Assembly (NCBI GenBank): GCA_015493625.1 | Contig: WGCT01000546.1 | Coordinates: 1 to 6,689, forward strand | Source of the DNA: Draconibacterium sp. | Lineage (GTDB): Bacteria > Bacteroidota > Bacteroidia > Bacteroidales > Prolixibacteraceae | Direction: 5' to 3' | Length of the DNA: 6,689 bases | Shown here: positions 1 to 6,668 of the stretch, piece after piece | Layout of the letters: every line of letters begins with the position of its first letter | Numbering within the stretch: the first letter of the stretch is position 1 | Notes under the pieces: generated by a model | The model's database searches: none | Seen by the model: only the letters and a program-made list of their open reading frames with translations | Told to the model about the DNA's origin: nothing | Translations under genes and position numbers: made by a program

Positions 1-546
1 TTTGGCATTTGCAGGATCTGTACCTTTTAACGATACCACATAACTTCCTACTTTCTGAATTTTCTCATCGCTGAGTTGCCCTTTAAAAGCGGTCATTCCT
101 TTTGCCGATTTACCATTTTTAATCATATTAAAAACATCGGAAAAATTGCATCCGTTAATCCAATATTCATCGGTAAGGTTTGGTCCAATTGCATTGCCTT
201 CTCCGTTCATTCCGTGGCAGGCAAAACAGTTCATTTCCGAGAATATTTTTTTCCCTTCAGCAATACTTTCTGCATCGGTGAGTAGAACCAATTCATCGCC
301 CGATAAGTTTTTAACTTGATATTCTTTATCGTGCTGAGCCGATTTCCGGGCATATTCTTCGTCCTGTGTATCTCCAATTCCGAGCCAGAAATAGTAAGCA
401 CCGTAAATAATGGCAAATGCAATTGTAATGTAAAAAATTGCCATAATCCAACGTGGAGGCGGATTATCTAACTCCTGAATCCCATCGTAATCGTGATCCA
501 TTAATTTTTCATCGTACTTGGTATTGTATTTCTTTTTTTCTGTCAT
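1..546 (-). CDS. ccoP: cbb3 oxidase subunit III, monoheme cytochrome c (CcoP), 3' end cut by window edge
   Basis: Electron-entry subunit of the cbb3 oxidase, passing electrons from a donor cytochrome towards the CcoO heme. 182 codons are visible from an ATG at 546 to base 1 with no stop. The N-terminus has the CcoP hallmark DGIQELDNPPPRW (residues 21-33), followed by one membrane helix at about 34-54. A periplasmic cytochrome c domain follows from about 92, with heme motif C107-F-A-C110-H111 and probable axial ligand M151 (KGMTAFK). Proteobacterial CcoP has two hemes; only one is present here, as is usual in Bacteroidota. The visible end, KGTDPANAK, is where the cytochrome fold finishes, so only a short tail is probably missing. 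The gap after the CcoQ-like gene is 17 bases. There is no clear Shine-Dalgarno. C133 is a cysteine outside the heme motif. The domain is closely similar to the C-terminal domain of the CcoNO protein upstream. Confidence 0.95.
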   Translation of the reverse strand, partial: MTEKKKYNTKYDEKLMDHDYDGIQELDNPPPRWIMAIFYITIAFAIIYGAYYFWLGIGDTQDEEYARKSAQHDKEYQVKNLSGDELVLLTDAESIAEGKKIFSEMNCFACHGMNGEGNAIGPNLTDEYWINGCNFSDVFNMIKNGKSAKGMTAFKGQLSDEKIQKVGSYVVSLKGTDPANAK

Positions 547-563
547 CACTTAAAATTTTATAG

Positions 564-755
564 TTATGATGTTGCTGTTTCTTCTGAATCGTTATCTTTT
601 AATATCGAACTCTTTATCTCTTCTATCTCCTTGTCGGGCATTCGCATTGTGCGAATAACAATCACAATAAATAACCCGACAAAAAGAAGCAACCCGATAA
701 TATAATATATCTGGATTCCTTCGATTTGTTGCAATAAGTTACTAACTATCTTCAT
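564..755 (-). CDS. ccoQ: small CcoQ-like cbb3 oxidase subunit
   Basis: 63-residue single-pass membrane protein. A short N-terminus (about 1-14) precedes a hydrophobic helix at about 16-35, followed by RTMRMPDKE and a charged acidic tail (about 40-63). CcoQ proteins stabilise the cbb3 complex and vary greatly in sequence, so the call rests on size, topology and position between CcoNO and CcoP, where ccoQ normally sits. Its ATG overlaps the TGA of ccoNO (ATGA, 755-752), which suggests translational coupling and matched amounts of the two proteins. No heme or metal motif is present. Orthology is moderately sure; that it is a real gene is nearly certain given the overlap and context. Confidence 0.82.
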   Translation of the reverse strand: MKIVSNLLQQIEGIQIYYIIGLLLFVGLFIVIVIRTMRMPDKEIEEIKSSILKDNDSEETATS

Positions 756-3199
756 TTTTTCTTATTCAGTTTAAGTAAAACGTAACTTGCTAATTGCGTA
801 ATTTGCTTTTCAGACAATTGATTTTTATACGGAATCATTCCCTTTGTAATATTTCCTTCTGCTATAGACCGGAAAACTTCTGATGGTGAATTTCCTTTCA
901 ACCATTTATCGTCGGTTAAATTGGGAAATGTTGCAATTCCTTTTCCATCGGCTCCGTGGCAGGCAGCACAAGTAGTTGCAAAGATTTTACCCGCTGCCGC
1001 CAAATCTTCGGCACTGTCTAAAAGCTTCACCTCTTTTTGAGGAGCCTTTTCTGTTTCGGCAGCTGCCACAGGTGGTGGAGCGATGTCTCTTCCGAGTTTG
1101 TGGATGTATGCAATCATTGCAACCATTTCGGTTAACGGTTTAACCTCAATGTTCGATTTTTTCAGGTCGGCAACAATTTCGTTTGCCTGTTTCTTTAAAT
1201 CATCAACTGCAACTTTATCGTATCCTTCGGGATATGGAACGCCCAATGTTTGCATTGCTCTTATTTTTTTCGGAACAAGTTCAAGATTTAACCCTTTTCG
1301 CGCAAACCAGTCGTATTTTGGCATAATCGACTGTTCGTTCATTTTTTGAGGATTCATAAAGTGACTGTAATGCCATGCCGAGTTTTTATACATGGGGCCT
1401 CCAACAAAACCTGCACGTGCCAAATCGGGTCCGGTACGTCGCGACCCCCACTGGAAAGGATGGTCGTAAACAAATTCTCCAATTTTCGAGTACTCTCCAT
1501 ACCGATCGGTTTCCCAACGGAACGGCCGTACTACCTGCGAGTGACACGTGTAACATCCTTCAGACACGTACAAATCGCGTCCCTCCAATTCAAGTGGGGT
1601 GTATGGTTTTACCGATTCAATTGTAGGAATATTCGATTTAATAAAAATCATTGGGAGAATTTCTACTGCTCCGCCAATGGCCAAAACAATAAATACCCAA
1701 ATAGAGAATCGTACTCCTCTTCTTTCTACCCAGCGGTGCACAGTTTCTTGTAAAGGATTTCTTTTCCCTTGTAAAACAAGTGCAGGTGCTTCTGCCAATT
1801 CGTTATCTTCAATCGAGCCGGCAGCCATGGTTTTATACAAGTTGTAAACCATAATTAAAAATCCGGTTAAGAAAAGTGTTCCTCCAACAATTCGGATTTT
1901 ATACATGGGAAGAATTTGAGTTAGCGTTTCGAGGAAGTTTGGATAGGCCAAAAATCCCTCGGGAGTATATTCGTGCCACATTAACCACTGCGTAACAGCT
2001 GCCCAATAAAGAGGGATGGCATAAATTAATATGGCGAGAGTAGCAATCCAGAAGTGCAGGTTGGCCAGTTTTTCGGAAAATAGTTTTGTTTTAAATAGTT
2101 TTGGAATCATCCAGTAGAGCATTCCAAATACCAGTCCGGCATTCCATCCCATTCCTGCAATATGAACGTGAGCAATGGTCCAGTCGGTAAAGTGGGTGAG
2201 TTGGTTTACAAATTTCAACGACATCATTGGCCCTTCAAAAGTTGACATTCCATAGGCCGTAACCGCAACCACCATAAATTTCAGGGCTGCACTGTCGCGC
2301 ACTCTGTCCCATGCACCGCGTAAAGTAAGCAACCCGTTTATCATTCCTCCCCACGATGGTGCAATAAGCATTATCGAAAAGGTTACGCCAAGCGCTTGTG
2401 CCCAATCGGGAAGAGCCTGATACAACAAGTGGTGAGGCCCTGCCCACATATAAAGAAAAATGAGCGACCAAAAGTGAATGATTGATAATTTATACGAATA
2501 GATTGGCCGGTTGGCAGCTTTGGGCAGGTAGTAATACATCAGCCCCAAAAATGGTGTAGTAAGAAAAAATGCCACTGCATTGTGCCCGTACCACCATTGA
2601 ACCACTGCGTCTTGTGCTCCTGCATAAATCGAGTAACTTTTTGTTAGCGAAATGGGCAACTCAAGCGAGTTGACAACGTGCAACATAGCAACGCCCAAAA
2701 ACGTTGCAAGATACCACCAAATGGCTGCATAAATATGTTGAACCCGCCTCTTCATAATGGTTCCAATCATATTCCACCCAAAAGTAACCCAAACTATTGT
2801 AATTAAAATATCGATTGGCCACTCCAGTTCGGCATACTCTTTCGATGTTGTAATGCCGAGAGCAAATGTGATGGCTGCCAAAACAATTACCAGCTGCCAG
2901 CCCCAAAAGTGTATGCGGCTAAGAATATCGTTAAACATTCGCGCCTTAAGCAACTTTTGTAACGAATAATAAACACCGGCAAAAATGGCATTTCCTACAA
3001 AGGCAAAAATAATTGCATTTGTATGAAGCGGCCTCATCCGGCCAAAGGTCGTAAACTCCAAATCGAAGTTAAAAATTGGAAATGCAAGCTGAAGTGCAAT
3101 CAGCAAGCCCACAATTACTCCTACAACACCCCAAATAATGGTTGCAAGAACAAAAAGTTTTACAATCTTGTTGTCGTAATAAAATTTCTGATTTTCCAT
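752..3199 (-). CDS. ccoNO: fused cbb3 oxidase subunits I and II (CcoN-CcoO) with an extra C-terminal cytochrome c domain
   Basis: Catalytic core of the cbb3 oxidase, reducing O2 to water at a heme b3/CuB site in the inner membrane. Residues 1 to about 465 are the multi-helix CcoN part. By analogy with the Pseudomonas enzyme, H59 and H346 ligate low-spin heme b, H344 ligates heme b3, H205, H256 and H257 bind CuB, and Y250 is placed as the His-crosslinked tyrosine. E322 (FEGP) matches a conserved acidic residue. Residues about 497-520 form the CcoO anchor helix, and about 530-705 the CcoO cytochrome with C549-Y-T-C552-H553 and ligand M626 (SIMPKYDW). After a Pro/Ala/Glu-rich linker (about 707-722) comes a further cytochrome c domain, C744-A-A-C747-H748 with probable ligand M788. 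The CcoN-CcoO fusion is known in Bacteroidota; the tail lengthens it to 815 residues. The start is an ATG 11 bases after ccoS, and the stop overlaps the next start. Confidence 0.97.
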   Translation of the reverse strand: MENQKFYYDNKIVKLFVLATIIWGVVGVIVGLLIALQLAFPIFNFDLEFTTFGRMRPLHTNAIIFAFVGNAIFAGVYYSLQKLLKARMFNDILSRIHFWGWQLVIVLAAITFALGITTSKEYAELEWPIDILITIVWVTFGWNMIGTIMKRRVQHIYAAIWWYLATFLGVAMLHVVNSLELPISLTKSYSIYAGAQDAVVQWWYGHNAVAFFLTTPFLGLMYYYLPKAANRPIYSYKLSIIHFWSLIFLYMWAGPHHLLYQALPDWAQALGVTFSIMLIAPSWGGMINGLLTLRGAWDRVRDSAALKFMVVAVTAYGMSTFEGPMMSLKFVNQLTHFTDWTIAHVHIAGMGWNAGLVFGMLYWMIPKLFKTKLFSEKLANLHFWIATLAILIYAIPLYWAAVTQWLMWHEYTPEGFLAYPNFLETLTQILPMYKIRIVGGTLFLTGFLIMVYNLYKTMAAGSIEDNELAEAPALVLQGKRNPLQETVHRWVERRGVRFSIWVFIVLAIGGAVEILPMIFIKSNIPTIESVKPYTPLELEGRDLYVSEGCYTCHSQVVRPFRWETDRYGEYSKIGEFVYDHPFQWGSRRTGPDLARAGFVGGPMYKNSAWHYSHFMNPQKMNEQSIMPKYDWFARKGLNLELVPKKIRAMQTLGVPYPEGYDKVAVDDLKKQANEIVADLKKSNIEVKPLTEMVAMIAYIHKLGRDIAPPPVAAAETEKAPQKEVKLLDSAEDLAAAGKIFATTCAACHGADGKGIATFPNLTDDKWLKGNSPSEVFRSIAEGNITKGMIPYKNQLSEKQITQLASYVLLKLNKKK
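755..1027 (-). other. extra cytochrome c domain at the C-terminus of CcoNO
   Basis: Protein domain covering about residues 725-815 of the CcoNO fusion. It has a complete class I cytochrome c pattern: heme motif C744-A-A-C747-H748-G, FPNLTDDKW after it, and methionine ligand M788 in KGMIPYK, ending in helix LASYVLLKL. Aligned by hand without gaps from C744 to L811, about 31 of 68 residues match the CcoP domain encoded at the left edge (shared features include PNLTD, KGM, QLS and SYV). This suggests an intra-operon duplication or transfer of the CcoP heme domain. The DNA runs straight through from CcoO with no frameshift or stop. Confidence 0.88.
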
Positions 3200-3210
3200 A
3201 AATACGGTCG

Positions 3211-3393
3211 TTATTTTGTTTGTTCTTTATTGTTATCGGTATCTTTATCTATCACGTCGTCGTCGAACAGTATTCGAATTGACGGAGTCTCGTTATCGTC
3301 GAATTGTCCGGAACGTACTGCCCAGATAAATGCACCGAGAAAAACCAGTGCAACCAATAAACTAACTCCTATTAACAGATAAAATATATTCAT
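3211..3393 (-). CDS. ccoS: cbb3 oxidase assembly protein CcoS
   Basis: 60-residue single-pass membrane protein needed for putting cofactors (heme b and CuB) into cbb3 oxidase. The N-terminal helix (about 4-26, FYLLIGVSLLVALVFLGAFIW) is followed by the family signature AVRSGQFDD, then TPSIRILFDDD (residues about 36-46). The rest is an acidic/polar tail. Length and motif fit CcoS well. The ATG at 3393 is 8 bases from the end of the cytochrome c gene, and ccoNO begins 11 bases after its stop. In many genomes ccoS directly follows the copper ATPase ccoI; here the preceding gene is instead a cytochrome c of a quinol-oxidising type module. Confidence 0.95.
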   Translation of the reverse strand: MNIFYLLIGVSLLVALVFLGAFIWAVRSGQFDDNETPSIRILFDDDVIDKDTDNNKEQTK

Positions 3394-3401
3394 CTAAAAA
3401 T

Positions 3402-4283
3402 TTACCCTTTGCTCATTCCTTTTATTCTCATAATCTGAAAAACCACATATCCGATGGTTATCCAAGCACCACCAATTGCGCCAAGATACGAGAGCAGCAT
3501 CCACATTGGAATATTGTCGTTTGTCGACCAGATAACTCCTTTTCGTATCAGTTTTGGAGTCTCTTTTGGTGTACCTACTTTTGCTTTACCGAGAACAACT
3601 TTTTTTGCGTCGAATCCTTCGCCTAGCGAAACTACAAAAGTTACAAATCCCTCTTCGTCTCCAATTAAGTTATTTGGTATTTTAAAATCGGCAGCACCGT
3701 TGTTGTTTGTAATAACCTGTCCTACAGGAAGATTCCCGAAAGCTCTTTCAATACAAATGTTAACCGGCGTTTCGGTTAGTTTTTCCTGTTCTCCTTTTTT
3801 ATTTTTGAATTCAGCAAAAACCGTAACCAACTTTTTACCGGCATCGACCCGTCCACTTAATGTTGCTTTAATCGGTGGTGCTACTACCAACACCGGACTT
3901 TTCTTTGGGTTGAAATTCATAAAATAATTTACCAGTAGCCACCTTTCGTTTTCAGAAAGAGTGGCTTTAAAACTCGGCATTATTCCTTTTCCTGTCGAAA
4001 TTTTATAAAACATCTCGCCTTCCGAATTCTTTTGCATTTTGGATGAAGCAATATCGGGGGGTGCCGGAGTTAATGCCAGTGCATTGTTTTTTCCGGGTTC
4101 GCCATGACACGATTTGCATTCGCGCATAAAAATCTCTTTCCCCTTTTTTACATTCTCAAGATTATATTCCAACGGATTCTTTACGTTTTGCTTGTCAGCC
4201 GGAACCAACCACTCCTGACTAATTCCATGCTGTACAGAAAAAAACAGGACGACTACTATTAACAGATTTATTTTTTTAATCAT
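3402..4283 (-). CDS. membrane-anchored monoheme cytochrome c with a central beta-rich domain
   Basis: Exported 293-residue c-type cytochrome, probably the electron acceptor of the NrfD/iron-sulfur module and donor to the oxidase. A signal peptide spans about 1-22 (KK, then a hydrophobic core, possible cleavage after GIS). The heme domain (about 45-125) has C56-K-S-C59-H60 and likely ligand M102 (GKGIMPSFK). A proline stretch (about 129-138) leads to a segment of alternating strands (about 138-235), including ERAFGNLPVGQ, NNNGAADFKIP and GDEEGFVTF, which looks like an Ig-like/beta-sandwich domain. A C-terminal membrane helix lies at about 258-285, with a short basic tail, leaving the protein tethered on the periplasmic face. 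The gene starts 5 bases after the NrfD stop and ends 8 bases before ccoS. The heme is certain; the beta domain is inferred from pattern, and the electron-transfer partners from context. Confidence 0.9.
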   Translation of the reverse strand: MIKKINLLIVVVLFFSVQHGISQEWLVPADKQNVKNPLEYNLENVKKGKEIFMRECKSCHGEPGKNNALALTPAPPDIASSKMQKNSEGEMFYKISTGKGIMPSFKATLSENERWLLVNYFMNFNPKKSPVLVVAPPIKATLSGRVDAGKKLVTVFAEFKNKKGEQEKLTETPVNICIERAFGNLPVGQVITNNNGAADFKIPNNLIGDEEGFVTFVVSLGEGFDAKKVVLGKAKVGTPKETPKLIRKGVIWSTNDNIPMWMLLSYLGAIGGAWITIGYVVFQIMRIKGMSKG

Positions 4284-4288
4284 AATAT

Positions 4289-5650
4289 TTAGCTTTTAGG
4301 TTGTTCTGAAAAATATTTTTTATCTATTCCTTTCTCCTCGGCATATTCCCAAATTGTAATTACCGGAAACAATTTTGCGAGGATGGTAATAATTAAAAGA
4401 GCAGCTGTAAACGAAAACAGAGTAATCATTATTTCGATACCCGTTGGCGAATAGTGGTGGAATTCGGCAGGAACATTCTGAATGGGTAAAAACGGGTGTT
4501 CCAATGTTGGAATTACAATAATATACCGTTTAAACCACGCTCCTATTAACATCACAACCGAAATAATAGTAAGCGGTAACGGTTTTCTGAAAAACCGGAA
4601 CAGCATTAAAATAATTGGTAAAATTAATCCCAATATCTGCACCGACCAGAACATTAGCGCATATCTTCCAACAAAAATATTTAACAGGTGAACTCCTTCG
4701 GCAGCTTTCATTTTATAGCCGGGAACCAAAAATTCGTTCACATTAAAATAGAGATAGAGAAGGCTTACAAAAACCAACAATTTTCCCATTTGATCGAAAT
4801 GAATATCTTCGAAATACTCTTTTAGCCCGTACCGTAAACGGTATGCGTACATAAGCATTACAACGGCTGCCGAACCGGCAACAAATGCTCCTGCCACAAA
4901 ATAAGGCCCCATAATAGTGCTATCCCAACCGGCACGCAATGTGGCTGCAAACAACCACGACGTAACAGTATGAATTGAAAGCCCAACAGGAATAATAAGA
5001 ATCATTAAAACGCGCATGGCGTGATAAATCGTTTTATACTGTTTTGCATTTCCGTTCCATCCCAAAGCCAGAATTGAATAGATTTTCATTTTCCATTTAG
5101 GAACTTCGTTACCCATCCGGTCGCGTAAAAGTGCCAAATCGGGAATTAATGGTAAATAGAAAAGCAATACCGAAATGGTGAGATAGGTCATTACTACCGA
5201 AACATCCCAAACAATTGGCGATGCAAAACGGCCATGAATAAATACGTTTAACAGCCGGTCGGGGTGTCCCATATCGTTTACAATAATAATTCCTGCCAAA
5301 GCAACTCCGGCAATTGCAACTTGTTCGGCAACACGCGAAATTGGTTTCGACCAGCTAATATTCAGCAGGTGCAATGTTGAACTAATTAAAAAACCAATTA
5401 AACTTACTGCTACAAAAAACACAAAGTTTGCAATGTACATTCCCCACGAAACATAATCGCGCATTCCGGTTACACCAAGCCCTTTGTCGATCTGTACTCC
5501 CCAGCCCCAAAGGCCAACGGCCGAGAACATTATTAATATAAAAAACCAAAACCGGGTTAGTTCATCTTTTTTTACAATCGATCGGGTTAAATCAAAAACA
5601 ATTTTGTTTAACAACTTCCTCGACTCTTCAGGAGATTCTATTTTATTCAT
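4289..5650 (-). CDS. NrfD/PsrC-family integral membrane quinone-binding subunit (ActC-like)
   Basis: Multi-pass inner-membrane protein of the NrfD family, which oxidises or reduces (mena)quinone next to a periplasmic iron-sulfur partner. About ten hydrophobic helices can be read, near residues 34-53, 70-94, 108-125, 146-170, 210-236, 248-270, 288-310, 328-353, 356-381 and 402-428 (numbered from the ATG). Features recalling ActC/QrcD are NDMGHPDR (125-132), LIPDLALLRDR (about 168-178), SIHTVTSW (225-232) and EFHHYSPTG (about 396-404). Length (453) suits the ten-helix group rather than the eight-helix PsrC/NrfD proper. An upstream in-frame TTG at 5656 would add two residues; the ATG at 5650 is preferred and leaves an 18-base gap after the iron-sulfur gene. 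Family assignment is strong; substrate (menaquinol, given the likely host) and direction are inferred. Confidence 0.92.
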   Translation of the reverse strand: MNKIESPEESRKLLNKIVFDLTRSIVKKDELTRFWFFILIMFSAVGLWGWGVQIDKGLGVTGMRDYVSWGMYIANFVFFVAVSLIGFLISSTLHLLNISWSKPISRVAEQVAIAGVALAGIIIVNDMGHPDRLLNVFIHGRFASPIVWDVSVVMTYLTISVLLFYLPLIPDLALLRDRMGNEVPKWKMKIYSILALGWNGNAKQYKTIYHAMRVLMILIIPVGLSIHTVTSWLFAATLRAGWDSTIMGPYFVAGAFVAGSAAVVMLMYAYRLRYGLKEYFEDIHFDQMGKLLVFVSLLYLYFNVNEFLVPGYKMKAAEGVHLLNIFVGRYALMFWSVQILGLILPIILMLFRFFRKPLPLTIISVVMLIGAWFKRYIIVIPTLEHPFLPIQNVPAEFHHYSPTGIEIMITLFSFTAALLIITILAKLFPVITIWEYAEEKGIDKKYFSEQPKS

Positions 5651-5668
5651 TTTCAATAGATTTTAGGT

Positions 5669-6586
5669 TTAAGAATGGTGCTCGTCAATGGTTCCTTCAA
5701 AAGGCGTAGTTCTGTTTTTAGGAGGCAAATAATAGATGCGTGGTTTTGTTCCCAACTCATCCATTAAATTGTAAGCAGCATTGTCTTTTATTAGTTTACT
5801 AAAACTAACTGTTTCTTTGGTCGTTCCATTGGTAACCGCATCTTCGTTACGGTCGCCAAACCAATAAACACCGTTCGGACAGGCCGAAGCACAAGTTGGC
5901 AATTTATCATCGCGCAAACGGTCGGCACTAAAAACACATTTCGAAACAGTTCCTTTTTTCTGAGGAACATTGGCTTCGATATTGTAAGTAACATCTTTGT
6001 ATTTTTCGGAATCGCGCGGCTCGAACCAGTTAAAGATACGGGCAGAATACGGACAAGCAGCAATACAAAACCGGCAACCAATACACCGTTCGTTGTCGAT
6101 TAGCACAATACCGTCTTCGCGTTTAAATGTGGCATTTACCGGGCAAACCTTTGTACAGGGCGGGTTGTCGCAATGCTGACACTGTTTTGGCATATAATAA
6201 GGTGCAGTATCTTCCGAGTCCTGCATTTGCAACGTTGTAATGTGATGTTGCTCGGGTCGCAACTGGTGGTGATGCTGACATGCTTTCATACACTCGCGCG
6301 CATTCCGGCATTTGGCAAGATCAATAACCATCACCCAACTTTTCCCTTCTAAACCTTTTCTCCCTCGCTTTTGATTTTCGGTTAACGAAGGCATTTCTGC
6401 AGGTTTCAGTTGCGACTTGTCAACTTCAACCAACTCTCCACTCGATGTTAACAAGTGAATTTTGTCACCGGTAACAGTATCAACTCTGTTACATGAACTT
6501 AGAAGGCTCGAACCTCCTACAACCCCGGCAACACCAAGCGATGCTCCGAGAGTTTTCATAAATTTTCTACGTGTATTTTTCTCCAT
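5669..6586 (-). CDS. Tat-exported NrfC/DmsB-like four-cluster ferredoxin subunit with two incomplete cluster motifs
   Basis: Periplasmic iron-sulfur electron-transfer partner of the NrfD protein encoded next to it. The 305-residue product begins with a twin-arginine signal (T5-R-R-K-F-M-K, hydrophobic 13-29), followed by a lipobox-like L29-S-S-C32, so it may be a lipoprotein. The ferredoxin domain (about 84-240) has four cysteine motifs. Motif I is C93-xx-A96-xx-C99-xxx-C103 and motif IV is C217-xx-S220, then C232-xxx-C236-P; each lacks its second cysteine. Motif II (C136, C139, C144, C148) and motif III (C168, C171, C174, C178) are complete. A histidine-rich stretch (105-107, 114-115) follows motif I. 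The NrfD gene follows 18 bases after the stop. No molybdopterin subunit is encoded nearby. The ATG at 6586 sits behind an A-rich leader (AAAAAAAAGG) and gives the intact Tat signal. Family assignment is strong; the partner is inferred from context. Confidence 0.93.
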   Translation of the reverse strand: MEKNTRRKFMKTLGASLGVAGVVGGSSLLSSCNRVDTVTGDKIHLLTSSGELVEVDKSQLKPAEMPSLTENQKRGRKGLEGKSWVMVIDLAKCRNARECMKACQHHHQLRPEQHHITTLQMQDSEDTAPYYMPKQCQHCDNPPCTKVCPVNATFKREDGIVLIDNERCIGCRFCIAACPYSARIFNWFEPRDSEKYKDVTYNIEANVPQKKGTVSKCVFSADRLRDDKLPTCASACPNGVYWFGDRNEDAVTNGTTKETVSFSKLIKDNAAYNLMDELGTKPRIYYLPPKNRTTPFEGTIDEHHS

Positions 6587-6621
6587 AAACCTTTTTTTTG
6601 AAGAACTAAAATCTCAGTTAG

Positions 6622-6634
6622 AAATAGTCTATTT
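6622..6634. repeat. short perfect palindrome upstream of the operon
   Basis: AAATAG-T-CTATTT is a 6+1+6 inverted repeat located 36 bases before the first start codon, and it would overlap the predicted transcription start. It could be an operator half-site pair for a dimeric regulator. It does not match the FNR/Crp-type TTGAT-N4-ATCAA pattern. The site is short and in A/T-rich DNA, so it may be chance. Confidence 0.25.
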
Positions 6635-6638
6635 TCCA

Positions 6639-6668
6639 CTAAATTAATTATTCTAAGCAAATTACAAA
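6639..6668 (-). promoter_or_regulatory. possible Bacteroidota-type promoter for the operon
   Basis: Reading the minus strand, TTTG (6668-6665) and TAATTTAG (6646-6639) are separated by 18 bases. They resemble the Bacteroidota consensus of TTTG at -33 and TAnnTTTG at -7, with one mismatch in the latter. Transcription would begin near 6633 and leave a leader of about 47 bases before the first ATG. The surrounding 6587-6689 stretch is A/T-rich, so a chance match is quite possible. It is the only gap in the window large enough to hold a main promoter. Confidence 0.3.

Noticed and set aside
231..422. Minus-strand frame of 63 codons inside the ccoP region
   Set aside because: It is in a different frame from the CcoP reading frame, which holds the CFACH heme motif and the DGIQE N-terminus and covers 1-546.
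547..563. Terminator between the CcoQ-like gene and ccoP
   Set aside because: The 17-base gap has only an A/T-rich AAAATTTT core with no GC stem or T-run, and the genes belong to one operon.
1083..1753. Overlapping plus-strand open frames of 80-135 codons opposite the CcoO part
   Set aside because: They lie antisense to a strongly supported CcoNO frame with conserved heme motifs; their translations are low in recognisable pattern and no start signal or partner gene supports them.
3454..3927. Plus-strand open frame of 157 codons opposite the cytochrome c gene
   Set aside because: It is antisense to a gene with signal peptide, heme motif and membrane anchor; its translation shows no domain and is explained by the codon bias of the real gene.
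5651..5656. TTG as start of the NrfD gene, adding two residues
   Set aside because: An ATG follows two codons later at 5650 with similar spacing from the previous stop; neither has a clear ribosome site, so the commoner start codon was chosen.
5669..6586. Iron-sulfur gene as part of an Nrf nitrite reductase or a DMSO/polysulfide reductase operon
   Set aside because: No pentaheme NrfA, NrfB/NrfH or molybdopterin catalytic subunit is present; the neighbours are an ActC-like protein, a monoheme cytochrome and a cbb3 oxidase.
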